A DNA stretch of 64,000 bases from Mesobacillus sp. S13 (GTDB taxonomy: Bacteria > Bacillota > Bacilli > Bacillales > Cytobacillaceae), in the NCBI RefSeq assembly GCF_020422885.1, contig NZ_CP084622.1, positions 4,731,001 to 4,795,000 on the forward strand, written 5' to 3'. Under the pieces are notes generated by a model that saw only the letters and a list, made by a program, of their open reading frames with translations, made no database searches and was not told where the DNA came from. Positions 35,547 through 43,861 of this stretch are shown piece by piece; position 1 is the first letter of the stretch, and every line of letters starts with the position of its first letter. The translations under genes and the position numbers were made by a program.

Positions 35547-35861
35547 TTATACTTGCATACTCGCTAAGGCGATACGGAAAGGGTGAAGCTCTGCCGTCAT
35601 GACTCCCTCCACAACAGCCGGATCGCTCAGCATTATCCTCTCAGCCTCTCCCTGGGATTCCGCTGTAAACACCACGATGCCAAAGGCAGTCTCATCCATC
35701 GTCGTTGTTCTTCCTGCCATTATGACCGTCCCTTTTGCTAATAGACGTTTTAAACTCTCAAAATGCCTTCCGACGATTTCGTTCGTTTCATTCGTCCAGT
35801 TGCTTTCCACCAGGTACTCTGGCATAAGCCGAAGAACGTAAATAAACTGTTGAGGCTCCAT
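35547..35861 (-). CDS. YciI family protein
   Basis: The 104-residue protein has the ferredoxin-like YciI fold: FIYVLRLMPEYL at the start, the conserved GRHFESLKRLLAKGTVIMAGRT with the family's catalytic-type His in the middle, and AERIMLSDPAVVEGVMTAELHPFRIAL at the end. Members are small soluble dimers; some are dehydrochlorinase-like or degradative enzymes, most are unassigned. It is near the DegV gene but separated by 56 bp, so cotranscription with it is possible. Confidence 0.85.
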   Translation of the reverse strand: MEPQQFIYVLRLMPEYLVESNWTNETNEIVGRHFESLKRLLAKGTVIMAGRTTTMDETAFGIVVFTAESQGEAERIMLSDPAVVEGVMTAELHPFRIALASMQV

Positions 35862-35917
35862 TCAACTCCCCACTTTCCCATTCATTCCTAAGTACCAAAA
35901 TATTTCTTTTTATTTGT

Positions 35918-36781
35918 TTACTTTTCCATAAAGAACATAGAAATAGCCCCTAAACCAACATGGGTTCCAACTGATACCCCCATTTGCATAATGTGAATGT
36001 CACCTTTGAAATCTGTATCAAGTTGAATTTTAGCTTTAAGATTTTCTGCAACTTTATGATCTGATGTATAACCAAGGATAATAAATTCCGTCATTTTCGG
36101 GTCATTTCTTTTTATAAATTCCTGCGTGTAATGCTGGAGTACTCTTTTTAAACCTCTTTCTTTTCCCACTATCGCCCCTTTTCCATCCTTCATCGACATG
36201 ATGGGCTTTAGCATTAAAATTTTGCCTATTATGGCACTTGCATTGGTGAGTCTGCCGCTCTTTAATAAATGATCTAAATCATCAACAGATAGAAAATGTT
36301 TGACCTTCGTCTTATACTTTTCGTTAAAAGCAACGATTTCTTCAAACGAAGCTCCTCGCTCCCTCATCAACGCACTTTTCAAAATCAGCCACCCGCTTCC
36401 ATGGCTCATGCTTTTTGAATCTACTATATGTACTTTGACATTCGAATTTGGATACTCCTCGAAAAAATAATCTCTGGCTAGAACAGCTGATTGATATGCA
36501 CCGCTCGTTCCGCTGGACATGCAGATACAAATTATTTCTTTATGGCCATCTTCAATAGCCTCATTCATTATTTTCTGGTACTCCGCTGGACTAGGCATGC
36601 CTGTCGTTGGAAACTCCGGTAATGCTTCCATCATCCCATAAAATTCATCCGGATGGATATCGACCCTGTCTTTATAGACTTTCCCCTCAATGTTTATCGT
36701 CAGGGGTGCCAAGCTGATATCGTACATTTTTAGTACTTCATCAGATAAATCACATGTGGAATCAGCCATAATTTTTATCAT
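35918..36781 (-). CDS. DegV family fatty-acid-binding protein
   Basis: This 287-residue protein begins IKIMADSTCDLSDEVL, with the fatty-acid-contacting STCDL motif, and contains the central CMSSGTSGAYQSAVLARD and a SMSHGSGWLIL segment typical of DegV. The C-terminus, MGVSVGTHVGLGAISMFF, also fits. DegV/FakB proteins present fatty acids to FakA kinase for phosphorylation and phospholipid synthesis. No fakA is nearby. Start ATG 36781 has AGGATATAA upstream. Confidence 0.92.
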   Translation of the reverse strand: MIKIMADSTCDLSDEVLKMYDISLAPLTINIEGKVYKDRVDIHPDEFYGMMEALPEFPTTGMPSPAEYQKIMNEAIEDGHKEIICICMSSGTSGAYQSAVLARDYFFEEYPNSNVKVHIVDSKSMSHGSGWLILKSALMRERGASFEEIVAFNEKYKTKVKHFLSVDDLDHLLKSGRLTNASAIIGKILMLKPIMSMKDGKGAIVGKERGLKRVLQHYTQEFIKRNDPKMTEFIILGYTSDHKVAENLKAKIQLDTDFKGDIHIMQMGVSVGTHVGLGAISMFFMEK

Positions 36782-37388
36782 TTATATCCTCCAAGACGGC
36801 ATTTTATCACCTTACCTATTTCTTCTATTGTAACCTTACAGAGTCAAATAAGTTTATAAGAAAATATACCATTTTTAGAATCTAAGAAATTGATGAAATT
36901 TTACTGATTGTCAAGACGGATAATCCTCTCTGTCTCTGGTAAATATGGAATCGTAAAATATTTATCGTATAGCTCTTCGGGGTTTTCAGGATATTTCTAA
37001 ACCATACCCTTTCTGCTAAGCAGATGAATTTGTTTTCGGTACGACTATAGGTTATCATCTGTGTAGAAAACACGATAGTTGCAGCCTGTTTGCGGGAGAT
37101 AATCAAGTTTTATGAGTGATTTAAAATGCGAAGTATGGCTAGAAGCGTTCCAAACAACAGTTGAAGCAAAAAGTCTAACCAAAGCAAATGAAATATTAAC
37201 TGAGGCGCAGCCTGATAAAATAAGCAGATAAAATCCTGAAAATGACATTGGAGCTATATAATCTATAGATTGAGTACAGGAAGAGTTATGTGGAATTTTA
37301 GACGGATTAAATAAGATGAAGAATTTCCTGATAAAACATGTGATACAAGAACTATAATTCAGCTATTATCGATGCTTAAATAATAAGC
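36782..37388. other. Long AT-rich intergenic region with decayed coding-like traces
   Basis: About 600 bp between DegV and a quinone oxidoreductase. It has short overlapping frames on both strands with many stops and no strong ribosome sites. The only frame worth noting is the short ORF at 37112-37231. It may be the remains of a lost gene. Confidence 0.5.
37112..37231 (+). CDS. Possible small hypothetical ORF (39 aa) or gene remnant
   Basis: An open frame from ATG 37112 encodes MSDLKCEVWLEAFQTTVEAK and 19 further residues, ending DKISR. The composition is protein-like (amphipathic helix pattern), but the nearest GGGAG is about 13 nt away, further than usual. No family is recognised. It could equally be the C-terminal stub of a decayed gene. 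Confidence 0.3.
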   Translation: MSDLKCEVWLEAFQTTVEAKSLTKANEILTEAQPDKISR

Positions 37389-37406
37389 ATGAAAAGAGGT
37401 CTACAA

Positions 37407-38372
37407 ATGAAAGCTTTAGTATTCGAACACTTTGGCGGTCCAGAAGTTTTAGCATACAAAGATATAAGTGATCCAATTATCGGGTCAGACGAAGTCCTTG
37501 TCAGAACAAAAGCAATCGGATTAAACTTTGCAGATATTTATCGAAGGAAAGGTAACTATCATTTAACAGGACAGCCTCCATACATCCTGGGTTATGAAGG
37601 TGCTGGAATTGTTGAGGAAGTTGGCAGTGGAGTATCTTCTGTTAAGATTGGGGATCGAATTGGATTTGCTGATGTTCCTTTTGCCAACGCAGAACTTGTG
37701 GCGGTACCTATAGAAAAAGCCATCCCGCTTCCAGAAAGTATTTCTTTCGAGACTGCAGCATCTATTCTGCTTCAGGGCTTAACTGCTCATTACCTCGTAC
37801 ATGACAGCTATGCTATTAAATCCGGAGATATTGCAGTCATACATGCAGCAGCAGGTGGAGTTGGACAATTATTAATTCAAATGGTTCATCTACTTGGCGG
37901 AAAAACAATAGGACTTACCTCTTCTAAAAATAAAGCAGAAATGGCCCTAAAAGCGGGAGCAGAGGAAGTATTCCTCTACCATGAAAATTGGGCAGACAAA
38001 ATCATGCAAGTAACGAATGGGAATGGAGCAGATGTAGTTTTCGAATCAGTCGGTTCTACATTATCAGAAAGTTTTTCTGCAACTAAAGTAGGCGGTACGG
38101 TGGTATTCTTTGGTATGGCCGGCGGTGACCCTCAACCCGTGGATCCAAGAATGTTAATGGATACTTCGAAGACCCTAACAGGCGGCGACCTCTGGAATGT
38201 CCTTATTTCAAGAACAGAAAGAATAAACCGCGCACTGCAGTTGTTCAAGTGGATAGAGAATGGAGAATTACTCATACAGTCCCCTATCACATTCAAATTA
38301 AAGGACGGGCAGGAGGCTCATCAATTACTTGAAAGTCGCAGGAGCACAGGCAAAATTTTATTACTACCATAG
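37407..38372 (+). CDS. Quinone oxidoreductase, zeta-crystallin-like MDR family
   Basis: The 321-residue protein is read from ATG 37407, with AAGAGGT six nt upstream; the ATG at 37389 would include this site. Medium-chain reductase layout: GroES-like N-terminal barrel (GLNFADIYRRKGNYH, LGYEGAGIVEEVG), NADPH Rossmann motif VIHAAAGGVGQLLIQMVHLLGG near residue 150, and GGDLWNVLISR near 265. The zinc ligands of alcohol dehydrogenases are absent, as in QOR. It reduces quinones with NADPH. It is monocistronic, with a terminator. Confidence 0.9.
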   Translation: MKALVFEHFGGPEVLAYKDISDPIIGSDEVLVRTKAIGLNFADIYRRKGNYHLTGQPPYILGYEGAGIVEEVGSGVSSVKIGDRIGFADVPFANAELVAVPIEKAIPLPESISFETAASILLQGLTAHYLVHDSYAIKSGDIAVIHAAAGGVGQLLIQMVHLLGGKTIGLTSSKNKAEMALKAGAEEVFLYHENWADKIMQVTNGNGADVVFESVGSTLSESFSATKVGGTVVFFGMAGGDPQPVDPRMLMDTSKTLTGGDLWNVLISRTERINRALQLFKWIENGELLIQSPITFKLKDGQEAHQLLESRRSTGKILLLP

Positions 38373-38379
38373 AACGAAG

Positions 38380-38407
38380 AAAGGAGAACTGTAATTAGTT
38401 CTCCTTT
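38380..38407 (+). terminator. Intrinsic terminator
   Basis: An 11-bp stem (AAAGGAGAACT with AGTTCTCCTTT, loop GTAATT) and T-run just after the oxidoreductase stop. Confidence 0.85.
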
Positions 38408-38512
38408 TTTAGTATTGAAATTTTCATCTCACAAACATGCAAAACTTAATTTCTTATGATAATTTACTAACCTACTGATGATAAAGTGAAACTTCAACTC
38501 TTTGCTTTACCA

Positions 38513-38992
38513 CTATTTATGGTACGGTTCACCGCGATTTATCCTGTAAGCCCGATAAATTTGCTCAACGAGGATCAATCGCATTAGTTGGTGAGGGAAT
38601 GTCATTTTAGAGAAGGATAGTTGTTCATCGGCTCTTTTCAGTACTTCATCGCTCAGCCCTAGGGATCCGCCGATAACGAAAGCGATTTTGCTTTTTCCGT
38701 ATGTGGCTAGTTTATCGAGTGTGTCGGCAAGTTCTTCTGATGACTTGAGCTTTCCGTTAATGGCGAGGGCGATCACATAGGCATCAGGGCCAATTTTTGC
38801 GAGGATCCGTTCGCCTTCTTTTTGCTTGACCTGGACCATTTCGGTTTCACTCAATTCCTCGGGCGCTTTTTCGTCAGGCACCTCGATCACTTCCACTTTT
38901 GCATAGCTTCCCAGACGTTTTAAGTACTCCTCAATCCCTTGCTTGAGGTATTTTTCTTTTAATTTGCCAACCGTCACGATTGAGATATTCAC
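38513..38992 (-). CDS. rlmH: 23S rRNA (pseudouridine1915-N3)-methyltransferase RlmH
   Basis: The 159-residue SPOUT methyltransferase has [23 protein letters not shown] at the start, knot residues in [14 protein letters not shown] near 105, and [27 protein letters not shown] at the C-terminus, all typical of RlmH. I chose GTG 38992 (product MNISIVTVG), matching the usual length; GGGGATGA precedes it. It methylates N3 of pseudouridine 1915 in helix 69. As in B. subtilis (yydA), it lies beside yyzF and htrC(yyxA), with DnaA boxes in the gap. Confidence 0.95.
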   Translation of the reverse strand: MNISIVTVGKLKEKYLKQGIEEYLKRLGSYAKVEVIEVPDEKAPEELSETEMVQVKQKEGERILAKIGPDAYVIALAINGKLKSSEELADTLDKLATYGKSKIAFVIGGSLGLSDEVLKRADEQLSFSKMTFPHQLMRLILVEQIYRAYRINRGEPYHK

Positions 38993-39038
38993 AGTCATCC
39001 CCACTTTACAAACAGATTACAAACAGTTTACAAACAAC

Positions 39039-39324
39039 TTATCAACAGGAGTTATCCACATATTCACATCGATATCCACATTTAGTAGGCGATCATTCGT
39101 TCGCCACAATATATATAGCAGGTTGTCCACAGTATCCACAGATAAACTCCGACTTATCAACAGACTCTAATTTCGTTAATTGAGGTGCTGTTTCAAACTC
39201 ATCAACCGCTTCATCCAGCGCCAATTCTACATGTTCACCGCAACAATACTTCATAACACTCATCCTTTCAGCTTCCTTTTATATGATTATTATTTGCTTA
39301 TTTTCCCTTTAAAATTTATCCACA
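39039..39324. promoter_or_regulatory. DnaA-box cluster at rlmH/yyzF
   Basis: Perfect TTATCCACA boxes occur at 39052 and 39316 (and a further one at 39528). Boxes with one mismatch are TTATCAACA at 39039 and 39154, ATATCCACA at 39072, TTGTCCACA at 39123 and GTATCCACA at 39132; ATATTCACA at 39060 has two. All point the same way. Those at 39123 and 39132 are inside yyzF, where the CxxC codons give this sequence, so the 39039-39080 group is the strongest. A DnaA-binding cluster next to yydA (rlmH) is known in B. subtilis, by recollection. Confidence 0.7.
39093..39254 (-). CDS. yyzF: CxxH/CxxC small protein YyzF
   Basis: This short gene encodes a 53-residue protein. ATG 39254 follows AAAGGATGAG. 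The N-terminus is MKYCCGEHVELALDEAVDEF, carrying the CxxH-type motif, and the C-terminus has the CxxC of FICGYCGQPAIYIV, so it could bind one zinc ion. It matches the CxxH/CxxC family (YyzF) found next to rlmH in Bacillus. The function is unknown. DnaA boxes overlap its 3' end. Confidence 0.85.
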   Translation of the reverse strand: MKYCCGEHVELALDEAVDEFETAPQLTKLESVDKSEFICGYCGQPAIYIVANE

Positions 39325-39345
39325 ATGACCATTCTAACATACGAA

Positions 39346-39464
39346 AAGCGGAAGCGCCTTGGTCAGCCCCGACAAGCGCTGGAGGGCCTGACCGTGAAGT
39401 CGTTCTTTGACTTCATTGGCAGGACCGAAGCGTCTCGAGGGGCTAGGCGCTGTAGCTAGACACT
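39346..39464. repeat. Dispersed palindromic element, copy B
   Basis: About 119 bp and the most complete copy. From AGCGGAAGCGCCTTGGTCAG to GGGGCTAGGCGCT the ends pair as imperfect inverted repeats, and a central hairpin GAAGTC/GACTTC is present. It is opposite in orientation to copy A (21457-21573) and of the same sense as the truncated copy C (58557-58630). It lies between yyzF and htrC and contains no gene. Confidence 0.9.
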
Positions 39465-39540
39465 ATTCTTATTACATAATTCATACTTCTTATTAGAAAA
39501 AAACAGGAAGCATTACGCCTCCTGTCCTTATCCACAACTC

Positions 39541-40776
39541 CTATAATGTTTCTCCACCCAACTTCATTGTTGTTTCTTCCAGCTGGCCATTTCGATAGTA
39601 CTTGACCTGCATATCGTCGCCAACCTTCTTTTTATTGTAAAGATGCTTGCGGAGGTCAACGACGTCACGAATTTCCGCACCATCCATTTCAATAATGACA
39701 TCATACTCCTTCAATCCTGCCTGGGCAGCCGGTGAATTTGGCTGTACACCTCTGATTGCCACACCGTAGTTCACTTCCTTAGGAAGCTTCAGAGTATTCT
39801 GCTGGTGGTAAGATGAAATTTCATTGACTGAGGCCAATTCAACGCCCATGAATGGCCGCTGTACTTCCCCTGTTTTCTCCAAATCCTCGATGATTGGAGC
39901 CGCGTAATTGATTGGGATCGATAAACCGATTCCTTCTACAGCACTTTGGGCAATTTTCATCGAGTTAATGCCCACCACCTGGCCATCGATATTAATCAAA
40001 GCCCCTCCACTGTTGCCAGGGTTAATTGCTGCATCAGTCTGTAAAACTTCTGCTTGCCAATCGGGGGTTCCGTCCTGGTTGATATCGACTGGAATCGCCC
40101 GTTCTAAACCAGAGATGATTCCCTGTGTAACAGATCCTGAAAAAGTTAGTCCGAGTGGGTTACCAATTGCTATGACCGGTTCACCTGGTTTCAAGTTGTC
40201 TGAGTTTCCGAATTCAGCAACAACCTCAATCTGATCGGCTGAGACTTCCAATACAGCCAGGTCAGTCCAGATATCGCTTCCTAAGAGCTTGGCAGGTATT
40301 TTCGTTCCGTCGCTCAAACTTACCTCTAGTGCAGAGGCTTCAGCCACAACATGATGGTTTGTGACGATATAGGCTTTGCCGCCCTCTTTCTTATAAATTA
40401 CGCCAGATCCCGTTCCGCCCGATTCCTGGGATTGCCCCCAGAAGCTCGTGCTCTCCTGGATATTCGTAATGCCCACTACAGCATCTCCCGCCTTGTCGAC
40501 GGCTTCAGTGATCTGCGAGTAGACATCAATGGATACATTTTTTTTAGAAGTATTGCCATCTTCACTTTCTTCCGCAGGCTTTTCATCAGTTACAGCTGTT
40601 TGGTTATGAGGTTCTATTTTGTATGGCAACACATCCAAGTTAGCTAATAGAGGAATCGAGAAGATCACCAATAATGCACCAATGACTGCACCTGCCAGGC
40701 TGGCCCAGAAAAAGCCGCCTTTCCTGCTATTTTGCGGTTTATACCGACTTTGATAATCCTGATCATAATAACCCAA
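39541..40776 (-). CDS. htrC: HtrA-like serine protease, HtrC/YyxA
   Basis: A membrane-anchored trypsin-like protease of about 411 residues. A TTG at 40776 (MGYYDQDYQ...) has AAAGGA 10 nt upstream; the frame stays open to a TTG at 40806, a possible alternative start. One TM (about residues 22-47) is followed by an extracytoplasmic protease domain with His in YIVTNHHVV, Asp in DIWTDLAVL, Ser in INPGNSGGAL, and a C-terminal PDZ domain (VQPNSPAAQAGLKEYDVIIEMDG). It degrades misfolded exported proteins. Position next to walJ is as in B. subtilis. Confidence 0.92.
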   Translation of the reverse strand: MGYYDQDYQSRYKPQNSRKGGFFWASLAGAVIGALLVIFSIPLLANLDVLPYKIEPHNQTAVTDEKPAEESEDGNTSKKNVSIDVYSQITEAVDKAGDAVVGITNIQESTSFWGQSQESGGTGSGVIYKKEGGKAYIVTNHHVVAEASALEVSLSDGTKIPAKLLGSDIWTDLAVLEVSADQIEVVAEFGNSDNLKPGEPVIAIGNPLGLTFSGSVTQGIISGLERAIPVDINQDGTPDWQAEVLQTDAAINPGNSGGALINIDGQVVGINSMKIAQSAVEGIGLSIPINYAAPIIEDLEKTGEVQRPFMGVELASVNEISSYHQQNTLKLPKEVNYGVAIRGVQPNSPAAQAGLKEYDVIIEMDGAEIRDVVDLRKHLYNKKKVGDDMQVKYYRNGQLEETTMKLGGETL

Positions 40777-40895
40777 TGTCCACCAATCCTTTCTTTCATC
40801 GACCAATAGATACGTTAGTTATTTTTATATAGATTATTATACTACCAGTGAAGGTAATTTCTAAATCATAAGCCTCTCTATAACCTGGAAAATAA

Positions 40896-40938
40896 AAAGG
40901 AGCAAAAGCATCCTTATGAACTGTGCCTTTACTCCTTT
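40896..40938 (-). terminator. Intrinsic terminator between walJ and htrC
   Basis: An imperfect stem (AAAGGAG with CTCCTTT and three further pairs) is flanked by A-rich sequence on the left, giving a T-run on the minus strand; it lies just past the walJ stop codon. Confidence 0.6.
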
Positions 40939-40965
40939 ACTTATTCATTCATTGCCATAAACAAA

Positions 40966-41760
40966 CTAAATTGTTGTCAAAGGAGTTGGAGTCTTCGGAT
41001 CTGTATCTAGCAAATCGAACTGCTCTCCAACTAAGATGCCTTTGCCTTCCAGGGTTTGGGTGACTGACATCCTGGCAAGGTCCTTCATGTTGTTATCCGT
41101 GCTTAAATGAGCCAGATAAATCCGTTTTGTCTTATCCCCTGCGACCTCGCTCATCGCGACAGCTGCATCCTCATTCGAGACATGACCATAATCACTCAGG
41201 ATCCGTCGCTTGACGCTCCATGGATATCTCCCCATCCTCAGCATCTGGACATCATGGTTGCTTTCGAACACATAGGCATCAGCATTGGAGATGATCCCCT
41301 TCATCCGGTCGCTGACATAGCCAGTGTCCGTGATGAGCACCAACTTTTTGCCGTCTTTATGGAATACGTAGAACATCGGCTCTGCCGCGTCATGCGAGAC
41401 ACCGAAGGATTCAATATCCAGACCGCCAAAGGCTTTCACGGTTTCCATGTCAAAAGAGAATTTCTGCTCTAGCGGGACTTCCCCAATCAAGCCGTCCATC
41501 GCTTTCCAAGTCTTTTCATTCGCATAGATTGGCAGCTTATACTTACGGGCAACGATTCCTATGCCTTTTATATGATCGCTATGTTCATGCGTCACTAATA
41601 TACCAGAGAGGTCTTTCATATTGCGGCCGATTTGCTTGAATAATGCCTCCATCTGTTTGCCGCTCAATCCAGCATCCACCAAAAAGGATTGGCCCTCCGT
41701 CTCCACATAGATCGCATTTCCCGTACTCCCGCTGGCGAGAACACTAAAATGCAAACTCAT
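40966..41760 (-). CDS. walJ: MBL-fold metallohydrolase WalJ (YycJ)
   Basis: The 264-residue metallo-beta-lactamase fold has its metal site in [14 protein letters not shown] near residue 57 (HxHxDH), SHDAAEP near 120, DTGYVS near 143 and a final His in [11 protein letters not shown]. WalJ proteins are exonuclease-like nucleases linked to DNA metabolism and cell division. It is the last gene of the walRKHIJ operon, 6 bp after walI. Confidence 0.92.
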   Translation of the reverse strand: MSLHFSVLASGSTGNAIYVETEGQSFLVDAGLSGKQMEALFKQIGRNMKDLSGILVTHEHSDHIKGIGIVARKYKLPIYANEKTWKAMDGLIGEVPLEQKFSFDMETVKAFGGLDIESFGVSHDAAEPMFYVFHKDGKKLVLITDTGYVSDRMKGIISNADAYVFESNHDVQMLRMGRYPWSVKRRILSDYGHVSNEDAAVAMSEVAGDKTKRIYLAHLSTDNNMKDLARMSVTQTLEGKGILVGEQFDLLDTDPKTPTPLTTI

Positions 41761-41766
41761 ATCTAT

Positions 41767-42561
41767 TCACTCCGTCACTTTAATTTCTCCGTCTGACAAC
41801 GGGATGACCCTACCCTCGAATGCATGTACAAAAAGGTTCTCCTTGCCATTGACTTCAATCCTCCATGTCGGTGTCACAACATGTGAGGCAGTCAGGGAAA
41901 CAAGAGTGGAATAACCTAATTTAAAATCGGTAATTTTACTCTTCGGCTTGATCAAACCTTTTTTATATAGAGTTTCCACCGCCCTTAATGGCGGCAGTAA
42001 TTCTTCTGCTTCCGAGAGCTCATCGATGATCTCCACATATGTTTGCTTATACGAAGTCACTTCATTATTTTCATTGAAATAAAACGTCAATTTCGCATTG
42101 CTGTTATAGTAAAATGTCTTATTGTCGTGTTCCTGGTAATACGTAATCGTTTTACCTTCATCATTTTTACTCCAGAACTTATACTCTTCACCAGCAAAAA
42201 TGTTCGCTTTTATAAAATCAGACAGCTCGGCCGGCTGGAACTTGCTCGTTAATTTAAACGGCTTGTCCAGCTTAGCTTCAATAGAAGTCCCATCCCCCAG
42301 ACTGACTGTCTGCCCTTTGGTCTTTGCCATCTCCTCGGTCGTGAAGACTTTCGTCCGCACACTTAGATACTGCTCTTTCTTTTTGATATCAGGGAGTTCA
42401 ACATAGGTGATATCATCATTCTTCAGCTTTTCCTCCAAGGTCGCTTCCTTTGGGATTTCATACTGGGCAGCATCCCTCGTATTATTGAACTGATAGACAA
42501 GATAGACATCGAGGACGAGGAACGTAAGAATAAAGATTGTCTTGATCCTACTCCAATCCAT
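41767..42561 (-). CDS. walI: WalK regulator WalI (YycI)
   Basis: The 264-residue protein has one N-terminal TM (about residues 5-25, IFILTFLVLDVYLVYQF) and an extracytoplasmic domain. WSRIKTIFILTFLVLDVYLVYQF is a signature of YycI. With WalH it forms a complex with WalK and modulates its kinase activity. It overlaps walH by 14 bp. The fold (two beta-alpha-beta domains) is known for B. subtilis YycI. Confidence 0.92.
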   Translation of the reverse strand: MDWSRIKTIFILTFLVLDVYLVYQFNNTRDAAQYEIPKEATLEEKLKNDDITYVELPDIKKKEQYLSVRTKVFTTEEMAKTKGQTVSLGDGTSIEAKLDKPFKLTSKFQPAELSDFIKANIFAGEEYKFWSKNDEGKTITYYQEHDNKTFYYNSNAKLTFYFNENNEVTSYKQTYVEIIDELSEAEELLPPLRAVETLYKKGLIKPKSKITDFKLGYSTLVSLTASHVVTPTWRIEVNGKENLFVHAFEGRVIPLSDGEIKVTE

Positions 42562-43861
42562 TATTCAATTCCTCCTCCCATATCAGCTGCCTCCACTGCT
42601 GATCATATAAATAGAACCAGCCCGGCTCCAGCAGAATCAATGAATTTTCTGGTCCCTGAGTCATGTAATAGCCAGGCATAAGGTTTTGAAGCAGCTCCAG
42701 CTTGAAATCCTTCTTGCTTTGCAGGTACTCCAGCGCTTCATATCCGGACGGCAATGTCTTTGTGACGACATCCGGATTCAAAGGCAGTTCCAGGTGGAAT
42801 CCTGGGCGCACATATCTGCTGATTTCCGATTGTCTCCACTGCTGATAGATCTCTGACATCCCTATTTGGTTAAACACAGGGTACCCTTCCTTGCTGTACA
42901 GTCGGAAAAGGACATTCTGGTTAAAATCATCCTTATACACATATCGGTACGTTTCTGTCCAGCCGCCATGGCTATTCACAAACTCGATGCTTTTCTGTAG
43001 AACATTGTTCGTGCCGATAACCGAATCACCAGTCCGAACTGGATTCACATAGTTAATCATATTGGTTTGCGTATCCACGATCATTTTGCTGGCATCATCT
43101 GTGTATTCTTCAACACCCTCCACCACACTGCGCTGAACAAAGCTCGGATCCGCAAATAGCGCATCCTTGAACTGTTCTGAATCCAATGGATTTTGATAAT
43201 AGGTATGCATCACCATATTCACTTCTTCGGTTGGCAGATAGATCTTCCTAATGTCTGAAACGGTATATAGGAAATATGGCGTCAGCCTTTTTGAAGTATC
43301 ATAGTATTTTTTTGTAAAACTATTTATATAGGAAGGACTGACATTGCTTACATAGACTTCCTGGTTTTTTTGCGAGTAAAAATAGACTATTCCTTCTTGC
43401 TTTTGCTGGGTTTCTGAATTGATGATAATCCTGTCAAAATCAAACTTCGGGATATTCTTCTCGTCAATATTCAATACTCTTTTATAGAGTTCGATCGGTA
43501 TTTCATCCGGAAAAATGATTTCGGTATTTTCACCCTGGACTATTCTTTCATTAAAATCACTGATTCGTCCGGGATATTGTTCCACATCAAAGTATTTCCA
43601 TTTCGAAATGACTCCAATAAGATCATCAATATGGCCATTGTCTACAGAGCCAAACTGTTTCCCGCCTACATGATAAATAATCTGGTGTGGCTTAACGATT
43701 TTCTTAAGTTCCTTCTGTGTGGCAATGTTGATTTCTTCAACTGTTCTTTGATTGTTGACCAACTCATATTCCGGCTGGTATGTCCAAATATTCCAGGTTA
43801 AAAAACCACTCAGCGCGACGAGAAATGTTAAAATAACAGATTTTATATTTTCATATGTCAT
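42548..43861 (-). CDS. walH: WalK regulator WalH (YycH)
   Basis: The 437-residue protein is read from ATG 43861 (AGAGGA 9 nt upstream); the earlier in-frame TTG 43867 is less likely. One N-terminal TM (residues 6-25, IKSVILTFLVALSGFLTWNIW) is followed by a large extracytoplasmic domain. YENIKSVILTFLVALS is typical of YycH. It controls WalK together with WalI. It overlaps the walK stop by 4 bp (ATGA). Confidence 0.92.
   Translation of the reverse strand: MTYENIKSVILTFLVALSGFLTWNIWTYQPEYELVNNQRTVEEINIATQKELKKIVKPHQIIYHVGGKQFGSVDNGHIDDLIGVISKWKYFDVEQYPGRISDFNERIVQGENTEIIFPDEIPIELYKRVLNIDEKNIPKFDFDRIIINSETQQKQEGIVYFYSQKNQEVYVSNVSPSYINSFTKKYYDTSKRLTPYFLYTVSDIRKIYLPTEEVNMVMHTYYQNPLDSEQFKDALFADPSFVQRSVVEGVEEYTDDASKMIVDTQTNMINYVNPVRTGDSVIGTNNVLQKSIEFVNSHGGWTETYRYVYKDDFNQNVLFRLYSKEGYPVFNQIGMSEIYQQWRQSEISRYVRPGFHLELPLNPDVVTKTLPSGYEALEYLQSKKDFKLELLQNLMPGYYMTQGPENSLILLEPGWFYLYDQQWRQLIWEEELNNGLE

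Noticed and set aside
39039..39324. Chromosome replication origin
   Set aside because: dnaA and dnaN are absent, there is no AT-rich unwinding region next to the boxes, and gene order places oriC beyond the right edge.
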